Positions 9,320 through 18,871 of a DNA stretch of 64,000 nucleotides are shown here, in pieces. Positions within the stretch are counted from its first letter, which is position 1; the number at the start of each line of letters is the position of its first letter. Source of the DNA: Pseudomonas pudica (GTDB lineage: Bacteria; Pseudomonadota; Gammaproteobacteria; Pseudomonadales; Pseudomonadaceae); contig NZ_JADLJS010000003.1 of assembly GCF_015680405.1 (NCBI RefSeq), positions 186,001-250,000 of the forward strand, given 5' to 3'. Under the pieces are notes generated by a model. The model saw only the letters and a list, made by a program, of their open reading frames with translations, ran no database searches and had not been told where the DNA came from. A program made the position numbers and the translations under genes.

Positions 9320-9662
9320 CGACGGGCCTTGGTGAGTTCAGGGGTCTTCTTAGGAATAGCAGGTTCATCGCGGTGTGAACGAACACTCGTCGTTTTCCTC
9401 GATAAAGCAATTTCCGACTCTATTCGAAAAGCGGTATCCAGCTTCAACTCTCGATGAACTTATTAATTCCACAACCCTGAAAGCCTTACCGAAAAGTCAA
9501 TATAAACAGCCCCGTGCCAATAAAAAAAGATACTTCCTACAGAAAGTTCTTTTTATTGGTCGATATCCACTTTCAAACGAAAAAACAATGACCTGAATCA
9601 GAAACCATCGACTACGATCAGCATTCACTTCGCCCCCGTTAGTTACGGCAAGAGACTCAACC
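9320..9662. other. AT-rich intergenic region upstream of tssG
   Basis: These 343 bases separate the divergent ABC operon and the T6SS gene tssG and are visibly richer in A/T than either flank. ACTTCCTACAG with a short dyad (ACTT/AAGT) lies at 9532-9546; related TTCCTACA motifs lie upstream of tssF and vgrG. A short GTG-started frame (9375-9596) has no ribosome binding site and no recognisable product. I see no clear sigma-54 promoter. Confidence 0.5.
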
Positions 9663-10673
9663 ATGGAAAAACCAGTAGTTCCGCACGCCGCTGGCCAGGT
9701 CGATATCGCTTTGGAAAGCGCCCACCAGTACGCCTATTTCCAGCTACTGGAATTGCTGTATCACGTACACGACGACGATCTGGAACAACGCCCACTTGCT
9801 CGAGAGACGAGACGCCGATTACGGCTGGAAGTGTCCCCCAGTCTGTCTTTCCCTGTTGCCGATGTGTTGCGCGCCGATCGCTTGAAGGACGACTGCTACC
9901 GCATCCAGGCAAGTTTTCTGGGCCTGCATGGCACAGACTCGCCATTGCCCACTTACTACCTTGACGAGATCGCCTACGAAAACGCACACGGCATCGGTTT
10001 ACGCCCGGCTTTCCTCAATTTCTTCAACCATCGCCTTCATACCCTGCTCCATCAAGGATGGCGCAAATACCGCTACTACGTGCGCTTCCAACCGGGCGCG
10101 AAGGACGGTTTCTCCCGCTATGTCTTCGCCCTGATCGGCCTGGACGACTCAGCACTACGCGGCGCTACGCCGCTACCCTGGAGCCGCTTGCTCAGTTTCG
10201 TGGGAATGATCGCCAGCCGCAGCCGCTCGCCCGGCATGGTAGCCGGCATGATCGCGCATTGTTTCGACCTCCAGCAGGTTGCCATCCGCGAATTCGAAAA
10301 GCGCACCGTGTCCATTCCCACTTCCCAACGCAACTGCCTGGGGGCCAGAAACTACCAACTCGGCAACAACTTCCTGGTTGGCGACAGCATCGAGTCACGC
10401 AGCAGCAAGTTCACCATTGTGATCGCAGGCCTGGATCAGCAGCAGTTCCGCGAATTCCTGCCCAGCGGTGACAACTACCAGAGGCTGGCGCGGCTGGTGG
10501 AGTTCCTGCTCCGTGATGTCGGGGCCTATGACCTGGAGTTACGCATGTGCGCCGAGCAAGCCCCACCCTTCAGCCTACGGGCCGCGCATGGCACCCACCT
10601 CGGTTGGACAAGCTTCATCGCCAACCGCAATGACCCCACGCCTCCCCCTGTTCGCATCACGGTACGCACATGA
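9663..10673 (+). CDS. tssG: Type VI secretion baseplate protein TssG
   Basis: The 336-residue protein has the N-terminal FFQLLELL-like element (AYFQLLELLYHVH), the central LPTYYLDEI segment and the FFNHRL motif diagnostic of TssG (ImpH/VasB). TssG joins two TssF molecules in each baseplate wedge. The start at 9663 follows a GGCAAGAG stretch. It overlaps the FHA gene by 4 bases, so tssG-FHA-tssJ form one transcription unit. Its usual partner tssF is not next to it but about 5.4 kb away beyond an inverted tssM, which is unusual. Confidence 0.9.
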   Translation: MEKPVVPHAAGQVDIALESAHQYAYFQLLELLYHVHDDDLEQRPLARETRRRLRLEVSPSLSFPVADVLRADRLKDDCYRIQASFLGLHGTDSPLPTYYLDEIAYENAHGIGLRPAFLNFFNHRLHTLLHQGWRKYRYYVRFQPGAKDGFSRYVFALIGLDDSALRGATPLPWSRLLSFVGMIASRSRSPGMVAGMIAHCFDLQQVAIREFEKRTVSIPTSQRNCLGARNYQLGNNFLVGDSIESRSSKFTIVIAGLDQQQFREFLPSGDNYQRLARLVEFLLRDVGAYDLELRMCAEQAPPFSLRAAHGTHLGWTSFIANRNDPTPPPVRITVRT

Positions 10674-11239
10674 GTACAAATGTTCTCCCCTCCAGCATCA
10701 CGCTCACCGTCCTCAACCCGGAACAACTCTTGCACGGCAGCGAACCGCGGCATCGCTTCGATCGGGCTGGCGGCTCCATCGGCAGTCAAGGTGCTTGGCG
10801 CTTGGATGATCGGGGCGTTCGCATCCTGCCGGTGCACTGCGAAATCGGCTGGCATGAAGGCCATTTCTGCATCATTGACCACAGCGGCAAAAGTTTCATG
10901 AATGGCAGTGACTCCCAGTTGCTTTCGGGTACGCCTATCCGCCTCAGGCACAACGACAGACTGCAGATGGGTGACTATCAGATTGCCATACACCTGGGCG
11001 AGGACGAGGTAGAGCCGGAGCCGCATACCGGCAGAGACCCACTCTGCGAGCTAGGGGTTAATCAGCAGATGTGCCCGCTGCAGATACTTGGCGTACCGAT
11101 TACGGATATCGCCGGATTTTTCCAAACCTCAATGCCTGGGCCTGTGGATGAGCTTGATCCGTTGGCCTATCTGGACAGGGCCGCACAAGCCCGGGTTGAC
11201 CCGGCCATAGCCGAAATATTCGGCAAGGAGGTGCAATGA
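10670..11239 (+). CDS. Short FHA-domain protein (TagH/Fha-like) of the T6SS
   Basis: The 189-residue protein shows an FHA phosphothreonine-binding pattern at about 30-105 (GGSIGSQGAWRLDD, PVHCEIGW, FCIIDHSGKSFMNGS, IRLRHNDRLQMGDYQI), followed by about 80 residues with no match I recognise. T6SS Fha/TagH proteins are usually clearly longer, with an additional C-terminal domain, so this is a reduced form. It is coupled to tssG and tssJ by 4-base overlaps. No PpkA kinase or PppA phosphatase lies in the window, so control by threonine phosphorylation is uncertain. Confidence 0.75.
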   Translation: MSTNVLPSSITLTVLNPEQLLHGSEPRHRFDRAGGSIGSQGAWRLDDRGVRILPVHCEIGWHEGHFCIIDHSGKSFMNGSDSQLLSGTPIRLRHNDRLQMGDYQIAIHLGEDEVEPEPHTGRDPLCELGVNQQMCPLQILGVPITDIAGFFQTSMPGPVDELDPLAYLDRAAQARVDPAIAEIFGKEVQ

Positions 11240-12018
11240 ACAAGCCTGTAGGTTTGCTACTGGCCTGCCTGGCGATCAGTGGCTGTACTTCGATCAGCAA
11301 GATCTACCAGGTGGCGATGGATCCGTCTTTGCCAGTCGGTGGCCCCAACAATGAAATCAGCCACCTGGCGCTGAGCCTCTACGCCGCAGACGCGCCTGCG
11401 CCTGTCAGCCTCGAACCGACAGATTCAGGCGAACAAATACCGCTGCATGGCCACCCGGAACAGCTGGTGGCCAACCTCAGCGCCACAAGTCCTGTCGAGT
11501 TGACTGACAAGCTGAGCTCATTGGCGGAGCAGCTGCACCGCAACTACCCCGCTTCTGTCGAGGGCAAGCAAGCCATCGTCGGGCCGAAGGCGCCTGCGGC
11601 ATTGGCCAGTTACGCAACGCCCCAAACCGGTTTGCCTGAGGAACTCGACCTGCAATCACAACACCAAGCCCCGTCATCCATCGTTTTCAAGGTACTTCAG
11701 CTCCGTGACGATTCGTTGTTGCTGGATGCCACTTATGAGCAAGTCGAAGAAGACCTGGATAAAGCGCTGGGCACCACGCTGATCAGCATCGATGACTACC
11801 GTCTGACCCCTGGCCAGTTCAAGTTCATCGAACACGAAGAAATCAACGAGCGCACCCGCTACATCGCCGTCGTTGCTCGCCTGGGCGATAACTCCAAGGG
11901 CCGCTGGAAAGATGCAGTACGCATCCAGTCACGCGGTTACAACCATACCGTACACGTTCACTTCGAGAACAACACCGTTGAACTCAGGCAAGACAGTGAA
12001 TACCGTCGTGACAAATGA
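11236..12018 (+). CDS. tssJ: T6SS outer-membrane lipoprotein TssJ with internal expansion
   Basis: This is a 260-residue lipoprotein with signal sequence and lipobox ending ISGC (Cys17). The C-terminal half (SSIVFKVLQLRDDSLLLDATYEQV, PGQFKFIEHEEINERTRYIAVVARLGD) matches the TssJ beta-sandwich, as does an early SHLALSLYAA strand. Between them (about residues 55-150) lies a low-complexity Pro/Ala/Ser/Glu-rich stretch absent from the usual 150-180 residue TssJ. TssJ anchors TssM to the outer membrane, and tssM lies immediately downstream in convergent orientation. The insertion sits where a strand or loop would be, so it may be a long exposed loop. Confidence 0.8.
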   Translation: MNKPVGLLLACLAISGCTSISKIYQVAMDPSLPVGGPNNEISHLALSLYAADAPAPVSLEPTDSGEQIPLHGHPEQLVANLSATSPVELTDKLSSLAEQLHRNYPASVEGKQAIVGPKAPAALASYATPQTGLPEELDLQSQHQAPSSIVFKVLQLRDDSLLLDATYEQVEEDLDKALGTTLISIDDYRLTPGQFKFIEHEEINERTRYIAVVARLGDNSKGRWKDAVRIQSRGYNHTVHVHFENNTVELRQDSEYRRDK

Positions 12019-12136
12019 TCCGTCCAAATAAGAAATGAGCATCCTGTGAAGGCCGGACCAGGCACCGGAACAAACAGACAACGAATCCCGACCCAGGCCA
12101 CTGGTATCGGGGTTCTTGGGTGGCCTGCGCCAGGCC

Positions 12137-15100
12137 CTATCGCCCGGCCACTTCGCTGGCCGTGCCGTCACGCAACAACCGCTGCGGCAGGGCAAACCCT
12201 GCAAAGAGCTGGCGGGTGAAGGGGTTGTTTGCGCCCGTGGTGTGAACCTTGTAGCGCGCCGTATCGCCGGCAATCATGAAACCGAGATCGATACTGGTGG
12301 ATGTACGGGCATTCAGCCCAGCGCGGCTGAGCAGGCGGTAGAGCGACCAGGGGCCGTGATAGCCCAGGCTGACTGTGGTCCCCGCAACCTGCACCAAGGT
12401 GACACGGCTATGCCCACTCTCCCCGGCAGGGCCCGGCCAGGTCATGCCGATCGGCTCCTTGCCCCGGTCCGCAAATGCATGCAGCTGCCCATCCAGGTCG
12501 AAGACACTGCCGCGCAAGCCACCGCTGATCGCCAGGGGCTCGAGGCCAAAGCTCACGTTCAGCTCCCCGCGATTGTCGAAAAACGCATTGCGTATGGCTT
12601 CAGCCTGCTTCAGCTGCACCATGACTTCGGGGCGGACCAGGTAACCTTCATCCGCACGGGAGTAAAGGGCATCGAGGTTGTCTTCGAGAAACACCGCAAG
12701 GTACTGGTCCTGGAAGCGCTTGAGCTGGCCTTGCGGGCCAAAGAAGGCTTCAAAATCCTTGAGTGACACATCCGGCCCGGCCGGGTCGATGGGATAGCGT
12801 GAGGCCAGTCGTTCCTGGTAGACGCTGTAAACCTCGGCATCCCAACGCTGCTCCAGCTCCCGTAACGCCATGACCATCAGCACCTGCGAAGTCTGCTCCG
12901 CCAGCTGGCGAACATGCCGATTGAGGGGTTCCGGCAGGCCCGTGGCAATGCGCTGAAGGTTGCGAATGGGGTCGGGCGCCGTTTCCGAAAAACGGCTCAA
13001 CACTAGCGCCAGGGCGGCCTTGCCCCGGTCAGGGCTGTCCTGCACCGCCTTCAGGTGGTCGTGTACAGCGCTGATCGCCTGGAGTGTTTCGTCATGGTAG
13101 GACGGTTTGTCACCCCGCCCGTCGAGCATCCCCGAAAGCCCCGCGAAAGACCGATAGATACCCATGGCCTGCATGCGAACCTGCGGATCGGCTTTCGATT
13201 CCTTCTCGCTGTCCGCGGCCTGCGGATAGATCAGCGTATTGCTGCGCACGGTTTCCAGCAGCCGGCGTATCGGCGCTGCCGGGCCGCTGACTTGTTCCAG
13301 AACACCCAAGGCATGCGCAAGATCGCTGAATTCGGCAACCGAAAACTGGTTCAGCACACGCCGCCAACTGTCGATGTAGTCGGCGCTGTACAGGGCTCGC
13401 AGACGCTCCGCCAGGGCCTGGCGGTCCATGTCGGAATAGTCGAGGCTACGCCGCTCCCCTAGCACCCACTGGTCGACCAGGGCGAGGTCGGCCACGTTCT
13501 GGCTATGCTGGTCGAAATAGTCGCGAAAGCCCGTCGCCGTCAGCAAAGGTGGCAGGGACAAATTGGCGTCGACGGCCGCCTGGTGATCGCGCTCGGCCAG
13601 TGGCCTGTAGACGATATCGAACGCTGGGCCGATCTCGTTGCGCAAATCCAGCTCACCGTGCAATTGCTCCCGAGCCTGCTGCCTCAAGCCGATGTAGACA
13701 CGCTCGGCCAGCGGCAGCTTGCGCAACTGCTGCTGCGCTTGGGCAACGACTTTCCGATACTCCGGCAGCTCGACATCTGCGTAGGCCAAAGCGTACCTGA
13801 GGTGGCGCATCAGCGCGGCCTGCAGCTGGCCCTGGCCCGGATACGCCCTTTGCCACTCGCGAGCCATCCATTGCTCGACCATCTCTGCCCGACGATTACC
13901 GCGATCCTCGATCATGCGATACACGCGCAATGCCGCCAACTGCTCGTCGCTACCGGGGGCGGCTTGCTTGACAGACGCTGCCACGCCGCCCGCAATCACC
14001 GGTAGAAAGCGCTGGGCCAGGGCATTCAGGTACGCCTGGTCCACTTGCGGGCCAATGGCTTTGCCCTGGTACAGCCCCATATCCGTGAACACGCTCCAAC
14101 CAGAGCGATAATCGCCGTACAGGCTCACTGCATCACGGATCTCATTCAACGGCAGCAGCAGGCTGCGCCCGGTCAAATCATCCTTGGCGTCCGTGCTGGT
14201 GTTGCTGAACGCAAGGCTTTTCTCCAGCACCTGCTCTGCCTTGTCACGGTTGACGCTGTAGAAGTACGCCCAACCACCGGCCATGGCCAACCCGCACACA
14301 CTCGCCGCCACGGCGCCGCCCTTCAACAGGCGGCCCTTGCGCCGGGCGACCTTGCGGTTGTCGCCCGCCAGGCCGGCCTCGGGGTAGACCACGCGTTGCA
14401 ACAGCCGCTGCGCGAAATACACCACGGAGGTGCCTCGCGGCTTGGTCGACAAAGCCGGGGCAGCGAAGGCAAAGGCGCGGGCAGAAGCGTCCGCGAGCAG
14501 GTTGCGCACTTCGCCTCGCTGGTAGACCGAGGAAAAGTACAGGCCACGCACCAGTGGTGGGGTGCTGTAGCGGTCACTGGCCAGTACATTACCGAGGAAA
14601 TTCAACAACATCTCCTGCGCCCCGCTCAGTTCCCGAAGCAGCGAGCAGGCGCTCTTGCCCGTGCTGCCAGGCGCTTCCACGGTAGCGCTCATCAGATGCC
14701 TGCCAAGGCGCCCCAGGAAGCCCTGATAGGCTCCCTCCAACTCCTGCAGCCAGGCATCGAAGTCCTTTACCGAACCCAGCGTGAAGGTAAAGCCCTGCAC
14801 CTCTTCCCGCTCACGGGCCGGGAGCGCGGCGAACAGTTCCTCGAAACCGTCCAGCAAGTCGAACTTGCTCATCACCACGTACAGCGGCAAGCGCGTACCC
14901 AATTCATCACCCAGCTCCGTCAGGCGCGCACGCAGCATGAATGCCAGGTCACGTCGTGCCTTCGCCGATCGCCCGAACAGGTTGACCATATCCACCAGCA
15001 AGACCACGCCATTGAGTGGCCGTCGGCTGCGGTTCTGGGCAAGCCAGCCAATCATGTGCCGCCACAGGCGTCGCTCGACGCCCGCCGGCAGGCCTGAGGG

Positions 15101-15814
15101 CTCGGCCGGCGCTCTCGCCGTCAGTGCAGCCTCCTGCACTGCTGGCAGCGTGTTGTCATCGCCCCCCTCCTCAGCCGCTGTCGGCGGCTTGATGGGCTTG
15201 ACCACATACGCCGGGCGCTCGGGCTGGCTGATGAACTCGCCCGGCGGATCGATCAGCACCGCGTCGTCACCTACCCACCAGTCGATGCCAAAAGCCAGGT
15301 CCTGATCCGTACTGGCCCGCTGGGTGGCGCCATCGGTGCGGGTGAGTGCAAAACGCTGATCCGAACGGCTGACGAAGCTCGACTTGCCCGCATTCTGTTC
15401 GCCAAGGATGAGGTACCACGGCACATCGTAACGGTGCCCGCGGCCACCTTGGCTGTCGCGCAAGCGGGCCAGGCTGCTGTCGAGGGAGCGCTGCTGGGCC
15501 TGCAGATACACCAGGCACGGGTCTTCCACCTCGCGCCGCTGCCGTTGCTGTTCGCGTACGATCGAGCGGTTGCGCCGATGCACCCACGCGCTCCATGCCA
15601 GCAATGGCAGCATCACCAGCAGCACGGTTGCCGCAATCCGCACCGGCAGGTCAACCAGCGGTTGCTGCTCACGCCAACGCCATTCAGGCCCCAACCACCA
15701 TAGCCAGACCACTGCGGCAGCAACGCCGAGCAGTACCACGCCAACAACTACCGGCATTGCCTGACGCTGCACCAGCAATACACCGCGCAGCAGACTGTCC
15801 TTGTTCACTTTCAT
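12137..15814 (-). CDS. tssM: T6SS membrane-complex protein TssM (IcmF)
   Basis: The protein has 1225 residues from MKVNKDSLL; an in-frame codon 24 bases upstream is less likely because the membrane helices follow directly after MKVNKD. Helices lie at about 20-42 and 60-78, then a cytoplasmic NTPase-like domain with Walker A GEQNAGKSS (138-146). A third helix lies near residue 500 (GAVAASVCGLAMAGGWAYFYS), then a long periplasmic domain that binds TssJ. It is encoded opposite to its neighbours, convergent with tssJ and divergent from tssF, so it must have its own promoter in 15815-16107. Confidence 0.93.
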   Translation of the reverse strand: MKVNKDSLLRGVLLVQRQAMPVVVGVVLLGVAAAVVWLWWLGPEWRWREQQPLVDLPVRIAATVLLVMLPLLAWSAWVHRRNRSIVREQQRQRREVEDPCLVYLQAQQRSLDSSLARLRDSQGGRGHRYDVPWYLILGEQNAGKSSFVSRSDQRFALTRTDGATQRASTDQDLAFGIDWWVGDDAVLIDPPGEFISQPERPAYVVKPIKPPTAAEEGGDDNTLPAVQEAALTARAPAEPSGLPAGVERRLWRHMIGWLAQNRSRRPLNGVVLLVDMVNLFGRSAKARRDLAFMLRARLTELGDELGTRLPLYVVMSKFDLLDGFEELFAALPAREREEVQGFTFTLGSVKDFDAWLQELEGAYQGFLGRLGRHLMSATVEAPGSTGKSACSLLRELSGAQEMLLNFLGNVLASDRYSTPPLVRGLYFSSVYQRGEVRNLLADASARAFAFAAPALSTKPRGTSVVYFAQRLLQRVVYPEAGLAGDNRKVARRKGRLLKGGAVAASVCGLAMAGGWAYFYSVNRDKAEQVLEKSLAFSNTSTDAKDDLTGRSLLLPLNEIRDAVSLYGDYRSGWSVFTDMGLYQGKAIGPQVDQAYLNALAQRFLPVIAGGVAASVKQAAPGSDEQLAALRVYRMIEDRGNRRAEMVEQWMAREWQRAYPGQGQLQAALMRHLRYALAYADVELPEYRKVVAQAQQQLRKLPLAERVYIGLRQQAREQLHGELDLRNEIGPAFDIVYRPLAERDHQAAVDANLSLPPLLTATGFRDYFDQHSQNVADLALVDQWVLGERRSLDYSDMDRQALAERLRALYSADYIDSWRRVLNQFSVAEFSDLAHALGVLEQVSGPAAPIRRLLETVRSNTLIYPQAADSEKESKADPQVRMQAMGIYRSFAGLSGMLDGRGDKPSYHDETLQAISAVHDHLKAVQDSPDRGKAALALVLSRFSETAPDPIRNLQRIATGLPEPLNRHVRQLAEQTSQVLMVMALRELEQRWDAEVYSVYQERLASRYPIDPAGPDVSLKDFEAFFGPQGQLKRFQDQYLAVFLEDNLDALYSRADEGYLVRPEVMVQLKQAEAIRNAFFDNRGELNVSFGLEPLAISGGLRGSVFDLDGQLHAFADRGKEPIGMTWPGPAGESGHSRVTLVQVAGTTVSLGYHGPWSLYRLLSRAGLNARTSTSIDLGFMIAGDTARYKVHTTGANNPFTRQLFAGFALPQRLLRDGTASEVAGR

Positions 15815-16107
15815 AGCGGCAAACCTTACCGACTGCATTTCCGAATGATTTAAGGCACCTCACAGTGCACACTGCCAAAAACAGTAGCAGCATTGAAAAA
15901 CACTATTCAATGATATCAAGCAAGAAATACCAGCTAACACTTTTCTTGCAGACGCCGGTGACTTTCCTGAATTATTAAATAAAAAAGCACTTGCTTCAGA
16001 AAAGTTAATAACCCATCAACTTGTGGGAACTTTCCTACAAATAAGCCAAGTGCACTTTTCATCAACACCGGCACATGCCACCAGATAGAGCGTCCAACGC
16101 GATAAAC
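15815..16107. other. AT-rich divergent intergenic region between tssM and tssF
   Basis: This is about 290 bases of low-GC sequence holding both divergent promoters. AACTTTCCTACAA at 16028-16040 resembles the motifs before tssG and vgrG. GAAAAGTT near 15999 with AACTTTCC about 30 bases later makes an imperfect dyad. I cannot assign exact -35/-10 boxes. An in-frame ATG at 16075 upstream of tssF is rejected as start because it lacks a ribosome binding site. Confidence 0.45.
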
Positions 16108-17871
16108 ATGAAGTTCAAAGACTGGTTCATGCAGGAGCAGCAGACCCTACGGGAATTGGGTGACGACTTTGTCGAGGACGACCCGCGTCTGGCGCCTGTC
16201 CTCGGTCGCACCGCCTCGGACCCGGCCAGCGAGTACCTGATGGAACACTTCGCCTTCCTGACCGCTCGCCTGGTCATGAAGATCGAAGACCATCTGCCCG
16301 AGCTGACCCACCCGTTGCTGCAGCTGCTCTACCCCAATTTTCTGCGTCCGCTGCCGAGCATGACACTGATGCAGTTCCAGCCTGTCGACCACGCGCTGAG
16401 CGAAACCCAGGTGTTGCCCAAAGGCACCCCTGTGTTCTCCCGAGCCGTTGACGGCGTAAGGTGCGAGTTCCGCACCTGCGCGGACCTGGCTATCGCGCCG
16501 CTGGAAATTCGCAGCATCACCACGCAACCCAGTGCCGAAGCACCGGTAGTGCGCATAGGCCTGGGCGCCTTGTCCGAGCAGCCGCTGCGGCAGATGAAGT
16601 GCGACCAGCTTCGGTTTCATCTGGCTGGCAGTAAACGCAATGCGCTCACTCTCTACCAGTGGCTGGCGCAGCACCTGGACAAGCTTGATCTGCATATCGG
16701 CCAGCACCGCTTTGCGCTACCACCCTCAGTGGCCTTCGTCGGTTTCGAGGCAAACGAAGCGCTGCTGCCCAGCCCCGGCGAGCAGATGGATGGCTACCGC
16801 ATCCTGCACGAATTCTTCTGCTTCCCGGAGCGCTTTCATGGGTTTCGCATTGACGGGCTCGGCAGCTACTGGCCTGACGAGGCCGCCGCTCATATCCAGC
16901 TGGAGTTCGGTTTCAGCGCGCCCCTCCCGCCCGACATACAGATCGACCAGACAACGATCCTGCTCAACTGCATCCCTGCCATCAACCTGTTCAGTTGTAC
17001 GGCAGAGCCCATCCCGTTGAATGGGCAGCCACTGTGTGAAACCGTGCGAATGGAGCGCCGGGGCGGCAAGGAAGGTGAGATTTTCAGCATTGATCGTGTC
17101 AGCAGCCAGCGTCAGAAATCCAACGATCACGTACAGGACTTCAAACCCTTCGAAGCCCTGGACCGTGACTTCCCGTTGGCCGAGCCGACGCCCGCCCGCT
17201 ACTACAAGCTGGACATCGAGCAGGAACCCGTCAATGACAAGGTGCAACACAAGATTAGCCTGGTGCATCACAACCTTGCGCCCTACCTTGGTCTGCACGA
17301 AGAACTGAACATCGACCTTACCTGCAGCAACGGGCCCCTTGCGCAGCAGCTCAGGGTTGGCGAGGTCGATGTGACCACCCAGGACACCCCCTCGTTCGTC
17401 ACCTATCGCAACCTCACCCGCCCTACCCGCAGCTACCCGCCGATGCTGCAGAGCGGTGGCCAAGGTGAGCGCCACTGGGCGCTGCTCTCCAACCTTGCGC
17501 TGAACAACCTGTCGCTGTCTTCTCCTGCAACCCTTGCCGCGGTACTGCGGGTTTACGACTTTGTCGCCGCCCACGACCTGCAGCAGGAGCGCAATACCAC
17601 CCAGCGCCTCGACGCCATCAGACAGGTGGACAACGAGCCCTGCGATTGGCTGGTCAAGGGCGTGCCGGTTCGGGGCATGCGCACCATCCTGCACATCGAC
17701 CCTGCCGGCTTCGAATGCGAGGGTGAGGTGCAGCTGTTCGGCAACGTGCTGTCCCATTTCATGACGTTGTACGCCAACAGCAACTCATTCCATCAACTGC
17801 AGATCATCAACACCGCCAACGCAACCCGCCAGCTGTGGCCTGCCCGGACCGGGCGGCAGCCGGTGATGTGA
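16108..17871 (+). CDS. tssF: Type VI secretion baseplate protein TssF
   Basis: The 587-residue protein is recognised by its N-terminal pattern (FMQEQQTLRELGDDFVEDDPRLAPVLG, ASDPASEYLMEHFAFLTARL), by HPLLQLLYPNFLRPLPSM, and by the C-terminal LSNLALNNLSLSS and FECEGEVQLFGNVLSHFMTLYANSNSFHQL. These are hallmarks of TssF (ImpG/VasA). Start MKFKDWF is chosen by alignment to the family; no strong Shine-Dalgarno is visible. tssL follows after 16 bases. The separation from tssG by tssM is atypical. Confidence 0.9.
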   Translation: MKFKDWFMQEQQTLRELGDDFVEDDPRLAPVLGRTASDPASEYLMEHFAFLTARLVMKIEDHLPELTHPLLQLLYPNFLRPLPSMTLMQFQPVDHALSETQVLPKGTPVFSRAVDGVRCEFRTCADLAIAPLEIRSITTQPSAEAPVVRIGLGALSEQPLRQMKCDQLRFHLAGSKRNALTLYQWLAQHLDKLDLHIGQHRFALPPSVAFVGFEANEALLPSPGEQMDGYRILHEFFCFPERFHGFRIDGLGSYWPDEAAAHIQLEFGFSAPLPPDIQIDQTTILLNCIPAINLFSCTAEPIPLNGQPLCETVRMERRGGKEGEIFSIDRVSSQRQKSNDHVQDFKPFEALDRDFPLAEPTPARYYKLDIEQEPVNDKVQHKISLVHHNLAPYLGLHEELNIDLTCSNGPLAQQLRVGEVDVTTQDTPSFVTYRNLTRPTRSYPPMLQSGGQGERHWALLSNLALNNLSLSSPATLAAVLRVYDFVAAHDLQQERNTTQRLDAIRQVDNEPCDWLVKGVPVRGMRTILHIDPAGFECEGEVQLFGNVLSHFMTLYANSNSFHQLQIINTANATRQLWPARTGRQPVM

Positions 17872-17887
17872 CCAGGAAGTCCGCCCT

Positions 17888-18691
17888 ATGACCGTTACAT
17901 CCGCTCAATCGTATGACAAGGACCAAAAAGATACGCGCGGGTCGCCCCCACTCAGCGAACTGTTCCCTCATGTCGACGCGCTGGGGTTCGACACCCGCTC
18001 GAACACCACATTCCCCCTCTTCGACATCGCCTCTCCCCTGTTCGGCCTGGTCATTCGCCTGGAAGGCACCGAACACTACGACCACGTCGAGCAGTTGCAT
18101 GCCCACGTCAAGAACATGATCCACGGCATGGTCGAGCAGGTACGTCAGCTTGAACACTGCGACGAAGGCGACCGCGTAGTGTTTTCCTACTGCTTGTGTT
18201 GCGTGGTCGATGAAGCCGTGATGACTACGTCCTGGGGGCGCGACTCGTCCTGGAAAGCCCAGTCCTTGCTCAGCGCCATCCATCAGGAAACCTGGGGCGG
18301 CGAGAAATTCTTCAGCGTGCTCGAACGCTTGCTGGACGCCCCCGAAAAGCGCTACGACCTGTTTGTGTTCCTGTTCTGGTGCCTGGCACTGGGCTACCGC
18401 GGCAAGTACGCCAACCAGACCAATGGCGATGAGCAACTGGCCGCCTGGCTCAAGCGGGTCCATGACCGGATCGTTGAACTGCATGGCCCCGAAGCCGAAT
18501 CGCAACCCCTGACCGACCCTCTGGCCCATGTCGCGCCCCGGCATTACCGCATGAACCGCCAACTGCCCTGGTGGACGCCCTGGGCCGTGATGGGCGTGTT
18601 CTGCACAGGCCTGTATCTCTACTTCGCCAGCAAACTTGACGGCATTACCCAGCAAGTACTGGCATCACTGCAGGCGATGCTGCAGCCATGA
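17888..18691 (+). CDS. tssL: T6SS inner-membrane protein TssL (DotU/IcmH family)
   Basis: The 267-residue protein has a cytoplasmic DotU domain (GLVIRLEGTEHYDHVEQLHAHVKNMIHGM, YCLCCVVDEAVMTTSWG, FFSVLERLLDAPEKRYDLFVFLFWCLALGYRGKY) and one C-terminal membrane helix at about 222-243 (WWTPWAVMGVFCTGLYLYF). There is no OmpA/peptidoglycan-binding extension, so this is the short form. TssL, TssM and TssJ form the trans-envelope channel, and all three are present here. The start follows AGGAAG 9 bases upstream. Confidence 0.92.
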   Translation: MTVTSAQSYDKDQKDTRGSPPLSELFPHVDALGFDTRSNTTFPLFDIASPLFGLVIRLEGTEHYDHVEQLHAHVKNMIHGMVEQVRQLEHCDEGDRVVFSYCLCCVVDEAVMTTSWGRDSSWKAQSLLSAIHQETWGGEKFFSVLERLLDAPEKRYDLFVFLFWCLALGYRGKYANQTNGDEQLAAWLKRVHDRIVELHGPEAESQPLTDPLAHVAPRHYRMNRQLPWWTPWAVMGVFCTGLYLYFASKLDGITQQVLASLQAMLQP

Positions 18692-18871
18692 ACTCGACAA
18701 CATCGAACTGACATGACGCAACAGTCACTGTGCCGATGGGCGCAGCAAGTAAAACTTTGCCCGAAACAAGATAGATCCTGCATTTAGCGAAACTTCCTAC
18801 AGGTTTTTAGGAAGCAACTTTCACGACTAGGAACGGATTCCTCATTACGGCCGTGAGCACAACTAATGCCT

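Noticed and set aside
9375..9596. 73-codon frame upstream of tssG
   Set aside because: GTG start without ribosome site, atypical composition from AT-rich intergenic DNA, no family resemblance.
12122..12136. GGCCTG-CGC-CAGGCC hairpin between tssJ and tssM ends
   Set aside because: Stem is good but it abuts the tssM stop codon and has no T-tract in either direction; too weak to call a terminator.
14045..15097. 350-codon plus-strand frame inside tssM
   Set aside because: Antisense shadow of a GC-rich gene; residue composition (Gln, Ala, His, Arg) is typical of such shadows.
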